A DNA stretch of 64,000 bases. It comes from Halorussus marinus (GTDB taxonomy: Archaea > Halobacteriota > Halobacteria > Halobacteriales > Haladaptataceae). A model generated the notes under the pieces. That model did not search any database. It was not told where the DNA came from and was given only the letters and a program-made list of their open reading frames with translations. Shown piece after piece: positions 25,935-34,803 of the stretch. The stretch spans positions 186,001 through 250,000 of the forward strand of contig NZ_SBIV01000006.1 of assembly GCF_004765795.1 (NCBI RefSeq), read 5' to 3'. The position numbers and the translations under genes were made by a program. Position 1 is the first letter of the stretch, and every line of letters begins with the position of its first letter.

Positions 25935-26810
25935 ATGCGCGAGCACCCTCCAGATCCACGTGACCCGCACGACCCGAGACGACAATCCAGTAACAACGCG
26001 CCTGCCCCGCTCACCCGAGTTGATACTGGCGGGTTCACCGATCGGCACTTAGAGACATACGGGATCACGAGCGATGAAGCCGCATTCCTGAAGGCTGTCG
26101 TGAAAGCGATGAACGGCGAGTTGGCCGGATACAACCTCACAGAGTCGATGTCATCCACAATCAAAACACTGTACGACATTGACGACGACAAACTCCAAGA
26201 GCTGGGGTATCTGAAACTCCATACAGGAGTCGCACGAAGACGCTATTACACCGTCACATCGGAAGGACAGAGAGCATGTAGGATGACGAAGAAACACGGG
26301 TTCGACATCGGCGATCCCGGTGATGACACCCCGCATCGAGTCGGTGTTGCGCTCACACGGCAGTACTACGCAGCGCGCGACGACGTCACCCGGGTCGAAG
26401 TCTCACCACGCGAGGGCGGGAACCGGACTGACTTAGTCGTCGTGGATACTGACTTCAATCGTATCGCTACGGTTGAGGTGGAAGGCGGACGCGTCAGTTC
26501 GGATCCTGGGGTGCCTGACGATGCGAGCCCCGGAATTAACGACTATTCGAGCCTCCGTCACGATTATCGTGTCCTGGCGGATGCTGATGGGGAGTCCGTG
26601 TGGGTCGTTCGTAACCACGAAGTCGCAGTTAACGTGTTACGGGCGTTGACTGCTGGCGAGTCGATCCCGGTTCACATCGACCGGGAGACACTCAAGGGGA
26701 TTGAGACTGGGCGGGTGAAGATTGGGGAGTTCAACGACGAACTCGATACGTTCGATGCACCAGGGCTCGATAGAGTGCTGACGTTCCAGCAGATCCGTAA
26801 CCGACTCTAA
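25935..26810 (+). CDS. Winged-helix protein with a possible PD-(D/E)XK-like C-terminal domain
   Basis: A 291-residue soluble protein. A disordered Pro/Arg-rich N terminus (1-30) is followed by a winged-helix-like stretch (about 40-120, ending GVARRRYYTVTSEGQRACR). Residues about 135-200 read TRQYYAARDDVTRVEVSP, then RTDLVVVDTDFNRIATVEVEG. The D-x10-E-x-E pattern resembles the core of restriction-endonuclease-fold proteins, though no clear Lys follows. A role in element replication or maintenance is inferred from its place next to the iterons and upstream of the replication operon. I do not recognise the family, and a purely DNA-binding role is equally possible. Confidence 0.6.
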   Translation: MREHPPDPRDPHDPRRQSSNNAPAPLTRVDTGGFTDRHLETYGITSDEAAFLKAVVKAMNGELAGYNLTESMSSTIKTLYDIDDDKLQELGYLKLHTGVARRRYYTVTSEGQRACRMTKKHGFDIGDPGDDTPHRVGVALTRQYYAARDDVTRVEVSPREGGNRTDLVVVDTDFNRIATVEVEGGRVSSDPGVPDDASPGINDYSSLRHDYRVLADADGESVWVVRNHEVAVNVLRALTAGESIPVHIDRETLKGIETGRVKIGEFNDELDTFDAPGLDRVLTFQQIRNRL

Positions 26811-26848
26811 TCTGTTTCTGAAGGAGGTTCCCCCGCCAATCACACTCA

Positions 26849-26891
26849 CGCGCCGCTGGGCTTCGAGGAAAGTGTCACGACCCGCGGTCAG
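26849..26891. repeat. Direct-repeat copy 2 flanking the HTH/nuclease-like gene
   Basis: GCGCCGCTGGGCTTCGAG and CCGCGGTCAG match the copy at 25821-25856. This copy lies 38 bases after the stop of the 291-residue gene. Confidence 0.7.
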
Positions 26892-27924
26892 TCACAGTGT
26901 CACGCACACCCTGGGGTGCCAGGCGACGACGACGCGCGACAGTCACGATCGACACGCGCGAACCTGTCAACGCTCACACGCCGCTAGTGCTCAGTCAAAA
27001 CGAAGAAACCTATAACGACAACCCAGAGACCATCCGAGGCAGCGCACCACCGCTGCCACGCGGGTCACACACTCTCTCTCTCTTCGAGCCCATCCACCAC
27101 CGGGCTCACGCTTCCACACAGAGACCGCTCACACGCCGCTCCAGCTGCCGCGGTCAGGACACGTCACGCCCCTCATCGAGCCAGCACACCCCGCCAACAC
27201 GCGCACGCGACAGCAGGAGCAACGTGACCATCGATCCAGACGCTGACGCTCACCCGTCCACAACGAGCGCGGCAGCCGCCGCGCCCTCCCCATCGATACC
27301 TCCAACTTCTTCCCTACTATATTGGGGGTCATTTCGCTGGGAGAGCGCGCCCAAACTATCAGATAATTTAGGACCAATTGTTATAGTGGAGTTGATGTGA
27401 ATTGGTGGTCAGATATTTGATGATTTGGGGAGAGTGGCTCAGCAAAATGACCCACAACATAATCGCGCGCGGAGGAACAACGGGCTCACTGACAATCTGT
27501 TAACGATTACTGTCTCATCCAGTGACCCCCGGGGGTATCGGCACTCTACGAGGTTTAAGCGTGACAGAGGGTTGTAAGTCGTTGCCAGCAATTGATGCAG
27601 TCCACCTCACCCCTACAGCCAGCGTCAGAAGCCACCTCGATCCTCTGATCGCCCGAGGGTGGCGTGTTATGGAATTTTGAGAACTGCGAGGTGGCGCGGG
27701 GGTGCCCTCGAAAACTCATTGTTATAGGTTTCGATGACTACAATCACGTTGCGGGTAGTCATCGGTTAGAAGGCTCGAAACCCCCGAATCCTATACCCAC
27801 TTGAACGTTAGCGCGAGCGTTTATTAGTCCCCCATTCATACATGATGATAAGCTCACTCGGGGCGATCAACGTCGCCACTACACAGATCTCACATCCATC
27901 TCTCGGATGATGGAAAGTACACCA

Positions 27925-27943
27925 GGAGGCGTAGAACGCCTCC
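27925..27943 (+). promoter_or_regulatory. Leader hairpin upstream of the replication operon
   Basis: A perfect 7-bp stem GGAGGCG-TAGAA-CGCCTCC, extendable by CC/GG across one mismatch, ends 34 bases before the ATG at 27978. It contains an AGGAGG like a Shine-Dalgarno, while a second free GGAGG (27965-27969) lies 8 bases before the ATG. An RNA-level control of the operon is possible. Confidence 0.5.
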
Positions 27944-27977
27944 CGGGTGAGTGACCTCTCAAGAGGAGGTACCCAGA

Positions 27978-28145
27978 ATGACATACGACTCACAAGGTAA
28001 TAAGAGTGGTTGCATCGAAGCCGAAACTGACGTCGGATCAGACCGTGAGGAATTGGTTGCTGACGGTGGTCGTGACGTCGAAGAACACCACAGTAACGAT
28101 GACCGTCTCCAGCTCCGTGACCCAGTAAACGGGGGTGAAGAGTAG
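27978..28145 (+). CDS. Small acidic protein, first gene of the replication operon
   Basis: A 55-residue hydrophilic, acidic protein (starting MTYDSQGNKSGC) without recognisable domains. The ATG at 27978 is favoured over an upstream in-frame codon at 27951 because a strong GGAGG ribosome-binding site lies 8 bases before it, unusual for haloarchaeal first genes, which are often leaderless. Its TAG stop shares one base with the GTG start of the next gene, so the two are translationally coupled. Confidence 0.62.
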   Translation: MTYDSQGNKSGCIEAETDVGSDREELVADGGRDVEEHHSNDDRLQLRDPVNGGEE

Positions 28146-29413
28146 TGGCAACGGAGAGTCAGCCGGACGACATCAGCATGCCGGACACGGACACACCAAC
28201 CGCCCGGCTCAACGCAGCATTCGAGACGTACCTGAACGACGTGAAAGACGCGGACAACGCAGGGACCGCGATGAAGTTGTGTCTCGATGCTGCAGAGGAC
28301 TTCGCCGAGTTAGAAGTCGAAGCCAGTGACGACAACACCGGCAGTATCCACGCGATGGCGAAAGCCTACCTGAACCAGCTGTCAGATTCGAAGAACGGTG
28401 TTGCGCGGAAGAACGTGCGGAAACACTGGTTGGACAAGATTGACGAGTTGGAAAAGAAGCAAAAGCTCGCAGACGGTGAAGACGTCTGGTTCAGTCAGAT
28501 CATCAGCAACCACCTAGTTGCTGTGACGAAGAAGGTGAACACGGACCGGTCAAGCACGGAAGAGACCGAGTACGTATTGGAATTCGATGCCGGCCCGAAC
28601 CTCACCGTCACGCAGTCAGTGCTGTTCGATCGGCGGAAGCTGTGGAAGGCGTACACGAGTTCGCGGGAAGGTGAGTATCCGGATCGGCGTGACGATGACG
28701 ACGACGATCGTGATGCCTGGGATAACCTGATGGGGAGCATCATCGAGCAGATCGGTGAAGACGTCGAACGCGAACACGGGCCGCGGACAGCAGCACTGCA
28801 GAGCTTAGAAGACTACGTGTCCAACACGACCGCGTACGGGAACCGGCAGGACACGGTTGAGAACGGTGGCGTGTACGTCGATACAGAACCGCCAGGGCAC
28901 GATGAGGTAGTGGTGCCCCGCGAAGCGATTGCATCGATCACGAACACGCACGAGATCACTGACCGTGCGCTGCAGTCGGAGATTGCAGCGCGTGGCCTGT
29001 CAGGACCATCGACCGCTGGGAAGACAGTGTCGCAGTCAACGACGGTGCACGGGAACTGGCAGACGTTCTGGTACCTCGATGGAGACCATTTCGACGAGGT
29101 TGGTGACTACAAGGAAGAAGCCGATGACCCCATCGACCGGATGCCCGATGCTCCCGGTGACGACGACAACGATGACGACAGTGCCGGTGATGCGAACGCG
29201 TCCGGTGGCAACGACGATGATGACAGCAGTGACGGCGGGTCAGTTGCAGACACGACCACCAGCAACACCGGTGACACTGACGGTGGTAGTGAAGTTGTAA
29301 ACGACACCACCAGCCAGTCCAACACGGGGTCTGACGGGGGTAGCGACGATGACGGTGACAGTGAACCCGGGAAAATCGGCTCTTACGGCCCCGACACGGG
29401 GGGTGATGCGTGA
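28145..29413 (+). CDS. Operon protein with long acidic C-terminal tail, replication-associated, unknown fold
   Basis: A 422-residue protein with a GTG start overlapping the previous stop. The N-terminal two thirds are mixed helix/strand with no motif I recognise (for example DVWFSQIISNHLVAVTKKVN and EYVLEFDAGPNLTVTQSVLF near 120-165). From about residue 325 the chain is an Asp/Gly/Ser-rich low-complexity tail, like the flexible acidic tails of single-stranded-DNA-binding or scaffold proteins. The stop overlaps the helicase start (TGATG). Its position between a small protein and a helicase/primase pair suggests a replication accessory role; that is inference. Confidence 0.68.
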   Translation: MATESQPDDISMPDTDTPTARLNAAFETYLNDVKDADNAGTAMKLCLDAAEDFAELEVEASDDNTGSIHAMAKAYLNQLSDSKNGVARKNVRKHWLDKIDELEKKQKLADGEDVWFSQIISNHLVAVTKKVNTDRSSTEETEYVLEFDAGPNLTVTQSVLFDRRKLWKAYTSSREGEYPDRRDDDDDDRDAWDNLMGSIIEQIGEDVEREHGPRTAALQSLEDYVSNTTAYGNRQDTVENGGVYVDTEPPGHDEVVVPREAIASITNTHEITDRALQSEIAARGLSGPSTAGKTVSQSTTVHGNWQTFWYLDGDHFDEVGDYKEEADDPIDRMPDAPGDDDNDDDSAGDANASGGNDDDDSSDGGSVADTTTSNTGDTDGGSEVVNDTTSQSNTGSDGGSDDDGDSEPGKIGSYGPDTGGDA

Positions 29414-31575
29414 TGCCCCGGGAAGCAACCAACTACGATGCAGCGACGGACTACGAGGACGCGAAGCCCCCAGCAGCTGTCCGCGAAGGACTACCAGACG
29501 AACTCAAGGACGCCCGCATCAAAGGCGCGGAGACGCACCCGGTCACTGACAGTGTCCGCCTCAACGGCCCGCCTGGCGTGGGGAAGACCACGCAGGTGTG
29601 CCTGCGGCTCGCAGTGCTCATCGAGACCCACGATGTCGATCCCGGCGATATTACAATCGTGACGTACCGTCGGTCACTCGCCGGAGAAATCACAGAACGG
29701 CTCCAGTCGTGGGGAATCCTCGATGACGACACTGACCCGGAGATGTGGACGACAGCGCACGCAGTCGCAAACCGCGTTACCGGGCTGCTGTCCCGTGATA
29801 AAGCCGACTACAAGCAGAACAGCGGCCGCGGACTCGGGCCTGCAGTCACGGCATTCGAACAGTCGTGCTTCTGCCGCGAGGTGCTCAACGTTCAGTACTG
29901 GGCCCCGCAGCCGTGGGAGACAACGCGCGGACAGTTACTGTTCGACGTGTTCGAGTACGCTGCGAACAACCTGTTAGACGTTCACGACGAAAGTGACCTG
30001 TTCGATATCCCGGCGTACGAAGACCTCCGCGAGGAGTGGCCCGGGGTGGACGTCGGCACACTGCATGACCGGTGGGAGGAGTTCAAAGACAGTCAGGACT
30101 TAGTTGAGTTCTCAGAGCTCCTCGATGCCGCCGTTGACGGTCCGCTGCCACCGAGTGAGGTAGTTGTCGTGGACGAGTACCACGACGCGTACCCAGCGCT
30201 CGCACGAGTCGCTGAACGGTGGGTTGACGCGGCCAACACGGCAATCGTGGCAGGCGACCCGTTGCAGGTTGTTAACGCCTACGCTGGCGCGGACCCCCGG
30301 TTCTTCACGGATCGGATGGACCACCTGCCGGAGGTGCTCCTCGATAAGTCGTGGCGGGTGCCGGAAGAACACTGGCAGGCGGCGACGCGGATGCTGCAGA
30401 AGGAGTTCGAAACCCCTCCAATCGACCGTCACGGACGTGGAGAGATTCACGAGTACGAGTCGCCGGAGTTCCAGTACGCACAGGGTGCTGGGTGGACCGC
30501 CCCGTCGGCGAATCAGCCCGGGTCACCGGGCGCGTTAGTAGACGAGTACATCGCCGGTACCGACAGTGACATGCTGTTGCTGGCGAGGACGCAGAAACAA
30601 GCGCAGGGCGTCAGCGCCGCCCTCGACCGCGACGGTATCGTGCACGAGACACAGGACGTGGACGACGTCGGCGGATGGACAGAACACCGTCTCAACACGC
30701 TGAACGCGGTCCTGAAGCTGGCTGTCGTGCCCGGGTCGTACGGGCAGGACAGTAGCCAGTACGGTCTGCAGAAGTACGGTGATGCAGCTGCAGAGCTCCG
30801 GCTCACGACTGACGGGACGGCAGCGATCCTTCAGCACGCGCACGGCGGGACGCTTGACTTGACGTCGGACGAGGTTGACCAGAGGATTGAGTCGCTCCGT
30901 GACGACGACACGGACCGAACAGTGACTGCAGACGACCTTGATGGCCTTGTCACCCCGGCGTTCTGGCGGAAGTACACGGACGGGTCGGCATCGGTGAAAC
31001 GGCTCACGAAGGCCGGTGAATTCGAGGATGAAGACCTGAAAGCACTGCAGAACGCCGCCGTCAGGTACGACGACCCCGTGCCGGCGGATGCGTTGAAGAA
31101 CGTCCGTGTGCTCACCATTCACGCCAGCAAAGGCAGTGAAGCGACGGACGTCGTGATTTACGATGGGATCACATCCACGATCGCCACCGAGATGGAACGG
31201 TCACGGGAGACACGGGAGAATGAAGCCCGGACGTGGTATGTCGGTCTCACACGGTCGAGCGAACGGTTGCACATCATGCGCGGAGGTTTCTCGTGGATGC
31301 AGCCGCACCTCCCGCGAGACATCGCGCCCGTGGCAGCGGCAGCTGCCGAACGCGCCACCACGGATGATACCGGCACGGACTCCGGCACTGACACGGTCGG
31401 GAGCACTGACGAGCCGGTTGACCCCGTGGAGCTGTACGCGGCTCAGTACGACGGTGAGGGCGCGGTGTCAGTTGCAGGACGCGTGTCCCGGGCAGTCAGT
31501 GGAGACGTGAACGTATCGGACCTGAAGGCGCGCGTTGAAGCTGCCCGTTCGGACGGGGGTGGTGCCGATGCGTGA
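29413..31575 (+). CDS. SF1 (UvrD/Rep-type) DNA helicase
   Basis: A 720-residue helicase. Walker A reads LNGPPGVGKTTQ (about residue 52) and the Walker B variant VVVDEYHDAYPAL (about 255). Motif III is AGDPLQVVNAYAGADPRFF (about 285), motif V TIHASKGSEATDVVIYDG (about 565) and motif VI WYVGLTRSSERLHIM (about 610). The DEYHD box replaces the usual DExQD. It unwinds DNA with ATP, probably in element replication. A GTG at 29410 is an alternative start; ATG 29413 overlaps the upstream stop. The 3' end overlaps the primase gene by 8 bases. The Asp/Thr-rich linker near 640 is element-specific. Confidence 0.9.
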   Translation: MPREATNYDAATDYEDAKPPAAVREGLPDELKDARIKGAETHPVTDSVRLNGPPGVGKTTQVCLRLAVLIETHDVDPGDITIVTYRRSLAGEITERLQSWGILDDDTDPEMWTTAHAVANRVTGLLSRDKADYKQNSGRGLGPAVTAFEQSCFCREVLNVQYWAPQPWETTRGQLLFDVFEYAANNLLDVHDESDLFDIPAYEDLREEWPGVDVGTLHDRWEEFKDSQDLVEFSELLDAAVDGPLPPSEVVVVDEYHDAYPALARVAERWVDAANTAIVAGDPLQVVNAYAGADPRFFTDRMDHLPEVLLDKSWRVPEEHWQAATRMLQKEFETPPIDRHGRGEIHEYESPEFQYAQGAGWTAPSANQPGSPGALVDEYIAGTDSDMLLLARTQKQAQGVSAALDRDGIVHETQDVDDVGGWTEHRLNTLNAVLKLAVVPGSYGQDSSQYGLQKYGDAAAELRLTTDGTAAILQHAHGGTLDLTSDEVDQRIESLRDDDTDRTVTADDLDGLVTPAFWRKYTDGSASVKRLTKAGEFEDEDLKALQNAAVRYDDPVPADALKNVRVLTIHASKGSEATDVVIYDGITSTIATEMERSRETRENEARTWYVGLTRSSERLHIMRGGFSWMQPHLPRDIAPVAAAAAERATTDDTGTDSGTDTVGSTDEPVDPVELYAAQYDGEGAVSVAGRVSRAVSGDVNVSDLKARVEAARSDGGGADA

Positions 31576-32920
31576 AATGTTCCGCGAACTGGAACGCGCG
31601 GAGAGCGCGGTTGAAGTCGTTGAGGTGGGCAAAGAGTACGTCACACTGGATGTCCCTGAGTCAGTGCACGATGCGCCGCGAGCGGTGCCGTACGAACTGG
31701 TAGAGTTCGGGCAAGACGCCCGGAACTGGTTCGTGTGGGACATGGCGGAGAAGCAGCCGCGCGCCCCGCACAACGGCGGCTACGCTGGGAAAGTACAGTG
31801 GGGGCGACCGAATGTGGCCTGGGATAACCGCGCCGGAGGGACGTTCGAGAACGTGATGGACGCCCTTGACGGGAATATAAACGGACACGTCGCTGACAGT
31901 TGGCGGTGGGGAACCGTGGAAGACGAACACGGGAACGAGGTTCCGGAGGAACCCCGTGAACTGTACCCGATGGCGATTGTTCCGCACGCGGACTTCAGCC
32001 CGGAGCCGGGGTTGATGTTCTTCGACTTCGACGACGTCGTCGAACTGCAGGGCGACGGGACGGCGGTGATGACACGGGAAGTGTGGGGCATCATTCAGCG
32101 GCTTGATTGCTACGCTGAACTAAGCACGTCGTTGTCGGGCGTTCACTGCTTTGCGCTCGGTGAAATGCCGGCGCGGGTTGATGGGAAGAAGGTCCTGAAA
32201 GACCTGAGTCAGTCGCTCCCGGGCGGGGAAGTCGGTCACATCGAGATCTACGGGTACCCCGCGAACGGTCGTGTGATGGGGACGACGTGGATGCATATCG
32301 ATGCTACTCCCCGTCACACTGTTACGGAGCGGCAGGAGACGATCGACGCGCTTGCCGACGAACTGTTGGATGAAGAAGACACGATCACTGACGGTGAGCA
32401 GGCTCAACAGGCGTTTGACGAACGGACGGACGTGGACCACGGTAACACCGGTGGCGGGTCGAAGTCGGCGTACTACGGGCTCAATCCGGAGGTTATCGCT
32501 GACACGGGCCCGTTCAGCAGGCATGGTCGGAACGGGCAGGGCCCGCACCCAACCCACGGTGGCACCAGCACCCCGGATTCGGAGTCTACGAACTTCGGCG
32601 TGGACGCCGATGACGGGTGGAAGTGCTGGGCTCACGACGACGGTGGCGGTGCCCTGCAACTCATTGCAGTCATCGAAGACATCCGGCAGTGTGGAAATGC
32701 GTCTGACGTGATGGGCGACCCGATCGATGCGTTTCGAGTATGCTTGGCGGCGCGGGACAAGCACGCCAGCGCTGCATTGGAGGGTGAGAACCCGCCAACC
32801 CAGGCGCTCCGGGGTGTGTTGGAGGTTCAGGGCGTGGACTACAACGAAGACGGGCGGTTGTCGAAGGCGAACTATGCGTTAGCGATTGGGCTGTTCGAGG
32901 AAATGGAGTACACGGGGTGA
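31568..32920 (+). CDS. Archaeo-eukaryotic primase (PrimPol)-like protein
   Basis: A 450-residue protein. The primase-polymerase core is suggested by the metal motif GLMFFDFDDVVEL (hDhD, about residue 145), followed by STSLSGVHCFALGEMPA (the SxGxH-like motif, about 185) and GHIEIYGYPANGRVMGTTW (about 225). The C-terminal part (GWKCWAHDDGGGALQL near 355) resembles a zinc-stem or primase C-terminal segment. It would make primers for replication of the element and works with the helicase upstream, whose stop it overlaps by 8 bases. ATG 31568 is preferred to an in-frame upstream codon at 31535 on that basis. Distinct from the host PriS; close relatives occur on haloarchaeal plasmids and viruses. 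Confidence 0.78.
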   Translation: MREMFRELERAESAVEVVEVGKEYVTLDVPESVHDAPRAVPYELVEFGQDARNWFVWDMAEKQPRAPHNGGYAGKVQWGRPNVAWDNRAGGTFENVMDALDGNINGHVADSWRWGTVEDEHGNEVPEEPRELYPMAIVPHADFSPEPGLMFFDFDDVVELQGDGTAVMTREVWGIIQRLDCYAELSTSLSGVHCFALGEMPARVDGKKVLKDLSQSLPGGEVGHIEIYGYPANGRVMGTTWMHIDATPRHTVTERQETIDALADELLDEEDTITDGEQAQQAFDERTDVDHGNTGGGSKSAYYGLNPEVIADTGPFSRHGRNGQGPHPTHGGTSTPDSESTNFGVDADDGWKCWAHDDGGGALQLIAVIEDIRQCGNASDVMGDPIDAFRVCLAARDKHASAALEGENPPTQALRGVLEVQGVDYNEDGRLSKANYALAIGLFEEMEYTG

Positions 32921-32926
32921 ACGAGA

Positions 32927-33562
32927 TTGTCAACAACTGATTCAACGACGACGACGGCGACGTGGCAGTCGAACCGCGCGAGAGACTTGACGCGGTCAGA
33001 GGCTGCGCTCATCAGCTCGCACTGGAGCGAGGTAACGCAGTATCTCGTCCCGCCAGGAATCGCGTGGCAGTGGGGTGAATGCGCAATCTCGCATAAGGTG
33101 AAGTACAACTGGAAAGAAGACGGGCTCATCCGACGCGCGCCGGGCGGCAGACGGTGGTTGACGACGGAGACGCTGTGGCTGCATGTGATCGCCCGCGCGG
33201 ACGACGACGAAGTCGTTGGTGCGCGTGCACAGGGACAGCAGGTTCTCGATGCCCCGGCGAAGACAGGGAGTTCGCGTGTCCTCGCTGACGACACGTCGAT
33301 TCCGTCCCGGCGGGTGCAATCGACGCTGACGGGTGACACCGCGGACCGGCAGACTGTTCGGTCACAGCATGAGCCGGATTGGACGGTTGTCAATGCTCGG
33401 AAGGGCATGCACGGTGAAGACGACGGTCGTGAGGATGCCGCTCGGCACCCGGGTCAGTCGCGCTTGTCAACCTTCGAGGACTACGACCGATCGAACTGGG
33501 ATGTGACGACGCCGTGGTTCCGTTCGAGTGCAGTGACGGTTCCGGCCGGTCAGGTGTACTGA
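32927..33562 (+). CDS. Small DNA-binding-type protein with a TTG start
   Basis: A 211-residue protein, last gene of the replication operon. Residues about 20-90 (SHWSEVTQYLVPPGIAWQ, then KVKYNWKEDGLIRRAPGGR with a wing-like WLTTETLWLH) look like a winged helix; the C-terminal half is disordered and Asp/Arg-rich. The frame opens only at a TTG (32927) because a stop sits at 32918-32920, the stop of the primase gene. A TTG start would be rare in haloarchaea, but no ATG or GTG exists before the fold begins. A fold starting later, or a sequencing error, is possible. Confidence 0.62.
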   Translation: MSTTDSTTTTATWQSNRARDLTRSEAALISSHWSEVTQYLVPPGIAWQWGECAISHKVKYNWKEDGLIRRAPGGRRWLTTETLWLHVIARADDDEVVGARAQGQQVLDAPAKTGSSRVLADDTSIPSRRVQSTLTGDTADRQTVRSQHEPDWTVVNARKGMHGEDDGREDAARHPGQSRLSTFEDYDRSNWDVTTPWFRSSAVTVPAGQVY

Positions 33563-33593
33563 CCCGAGGCACTGTTTTTCGCGCCGGGTTCAT

Positions 33594-33873
33594 TTACATT
33601 GATTGCTGATTCGGGTGTTACGGAGGGTTGTACCGCGTGTTTTCCGCAGATGCACACTTTCTGCATAACACTACTGCAGAGGGTGTTATGTTATTGCAAG
33701 GGCGTTCAGGGACGTGTTTGACCCCCGTGACACTCCGAATCAATGCAATTCCAGTCGTTGCAAGAGACTTCACAGTCCAGATCCGCCCCGTCCTGTTACA
33801 TTGATCCAGGATTTAGGTGTTACGCGGCTTGATGTCGGTGTTTTCGGGATAATCACACTTTCTTCAGTGCTGT
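33594..33873. repeat. Pair of diverged ~79-base direct repeats
   Basis: Copies at 33594-33672 and 33795-33873 share TTACATTGAT, GGTGTTACG, GTGTTTTC and CACACTTTCT in the same order and spacing; by eye about two thirds of positions agree. The offset is 201 bases. They follow the replication operon directly and may be old duplications of a control or origin segment. Confidence 0.6.
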
Positions 33874-34078
33874 TTCACAGTGTTCTGGGGGTAACACTGA
33901 TCCTGACCGCGACCCGCCCGGTGTTGTCAATCGAAGAACTCTCTGACGGTGTCGATGCGACACTCCCGCGTGGCGCGCTAAAGGAGAGTGTTGGTGTATA
34001 GTGTGCGCGCGACCGATCGAGCGACCGGGCAGCGGGTAAGATTCCGATCAATGAAGTGGGTATAACACGTAGACTGAA

Positions 34079-34175
<97 letters not shown>

Positions 34176-34648
34176 CTCATTCGGACCGCCGGAGGTACGG
34201 CGGTCCATACATTCGGACGGGCAAACAGACGCACACCCGACCGTACACGGAGACGGACGTAAGTACGTACACGAGCACGTACACTGCGGTGTACACGACT
34301 ACGAACACAGACACTCAATGGCGGACGCGTCTACGTACCGGGGGGACGATGGGTGTGCTTCCACTCGCATACGTTTTTACCGCCACGTACGCCGGTTTTC
34401 ATTTGGTATCCGCGCGAACGGTGTTACCTCTCTTATCTGTGTAATCCCCCTACCTGAGAGTATAGCGTGTCATAGAAATAGCCACAGCCGACTCGATGCG
34501 GTGCAAACGGATGGGGCGATATGTTGGACTGAGTATGATTACAGAAGGCAGTGCAAGATATAGAGAATCTATTCAGCAGATGTCAGCACTCGTTTCTCCG
34601 CTAATCAAATGAATTAACTGGCAACACAGACTGTGGAAGTGAAAACCT

Positions 34649-34798
34649 CTACTCGCCGCCGACAATTTCCTCAAGTTCCTCTCGCAGCGCTTCTAACTCC
34701 TTATGGCTTGAGTCGCTAATCTCTGAATTCGACGAACTCTCTTGGAATTGCGGCGTGTAGTCTGGGTCGTCCTCGGACGGCCAGTTTGGGGAAACCAT
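34649..34798 (-). CDS. 49-residue acidic protein with Pup-like Gly-Gly-Glu C terminus
   Basis: A small gene 5 bases downstream of the Ntn-hydrolase stop, on the same strand. The protein begins MVSPNWPSEDDPDYTPQF, continues as a Ser/Glu-rich disordered stretch, then one predicted helix (KELEALREELEEI, residues 33-45), and ends VGGE. A disordered N terminus, a C-terminal helix and a terminal Gly-Gly-Glu are the visible features of bacterial Pup, the proteasome-targeting modifier, although length and sequence otherwise differ and Pup is not expected in haloarchaea. Being coupled to a proteasome-like gene, it may be a substrate, modifier or regulator of that enzyme. No Pup ligase or Mpa-like ATPase is visible in the window. 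Confidence 0.72.
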   Translation of the reverse strand: MVSPNWPSEDDPDYTPQFQESSSNSEISDSSHKELEALREELEEIVGGE

Positions 34799-34803
34799 AT
34801 CTT

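Larger units (their letters stand above)
26811..27977. other. 1.17-kb non-coding region, candidate replication origin or control region
   Basis: No credible gene is visible on either strand. The region holds the second flanking repeat, two more CTCACACGCCGCT motifs (26973, 27128) and an A/T-rich stretch near 27310-27450. A perfect 10-bp inverted repeat CGATGACTAC/GTAGTCATCG (27732-27741 and 27755-27764) and a strong hairpin just before the next gene (27925-27943) follow. Repeats, an A/T-rich zone and dyads upstream of a helicase/primase operon are what one expects of an origin, but no canonical haloarchaeal ORB element was recognised. Confidence 0.5.

Noticed and set aside
26897-27400. A 167-codon open frame on the plus strand
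   Set aside because: The product is Ser/Thr/Pro/His-rich, not acidic, with no fold-like pattern; the region is rich in repeats and better read as non-coding.
33714-34001. A 95-codon plus-strand frame with a hydrophobic stretch
   Set aside because: It runs through one copy of the diverged repeat, while the other copy is not open in an equivalent frame, so conservation appears not to be at the protein level.
34649-34798. Calling the 49-residue protein a true Pup
   Set aside because: Only the layout and the terminal Gly-Gly-Glu agree; the sequence is shorter than Pup and no Pup ligase or Mpa/ARC ATPase is in the window.
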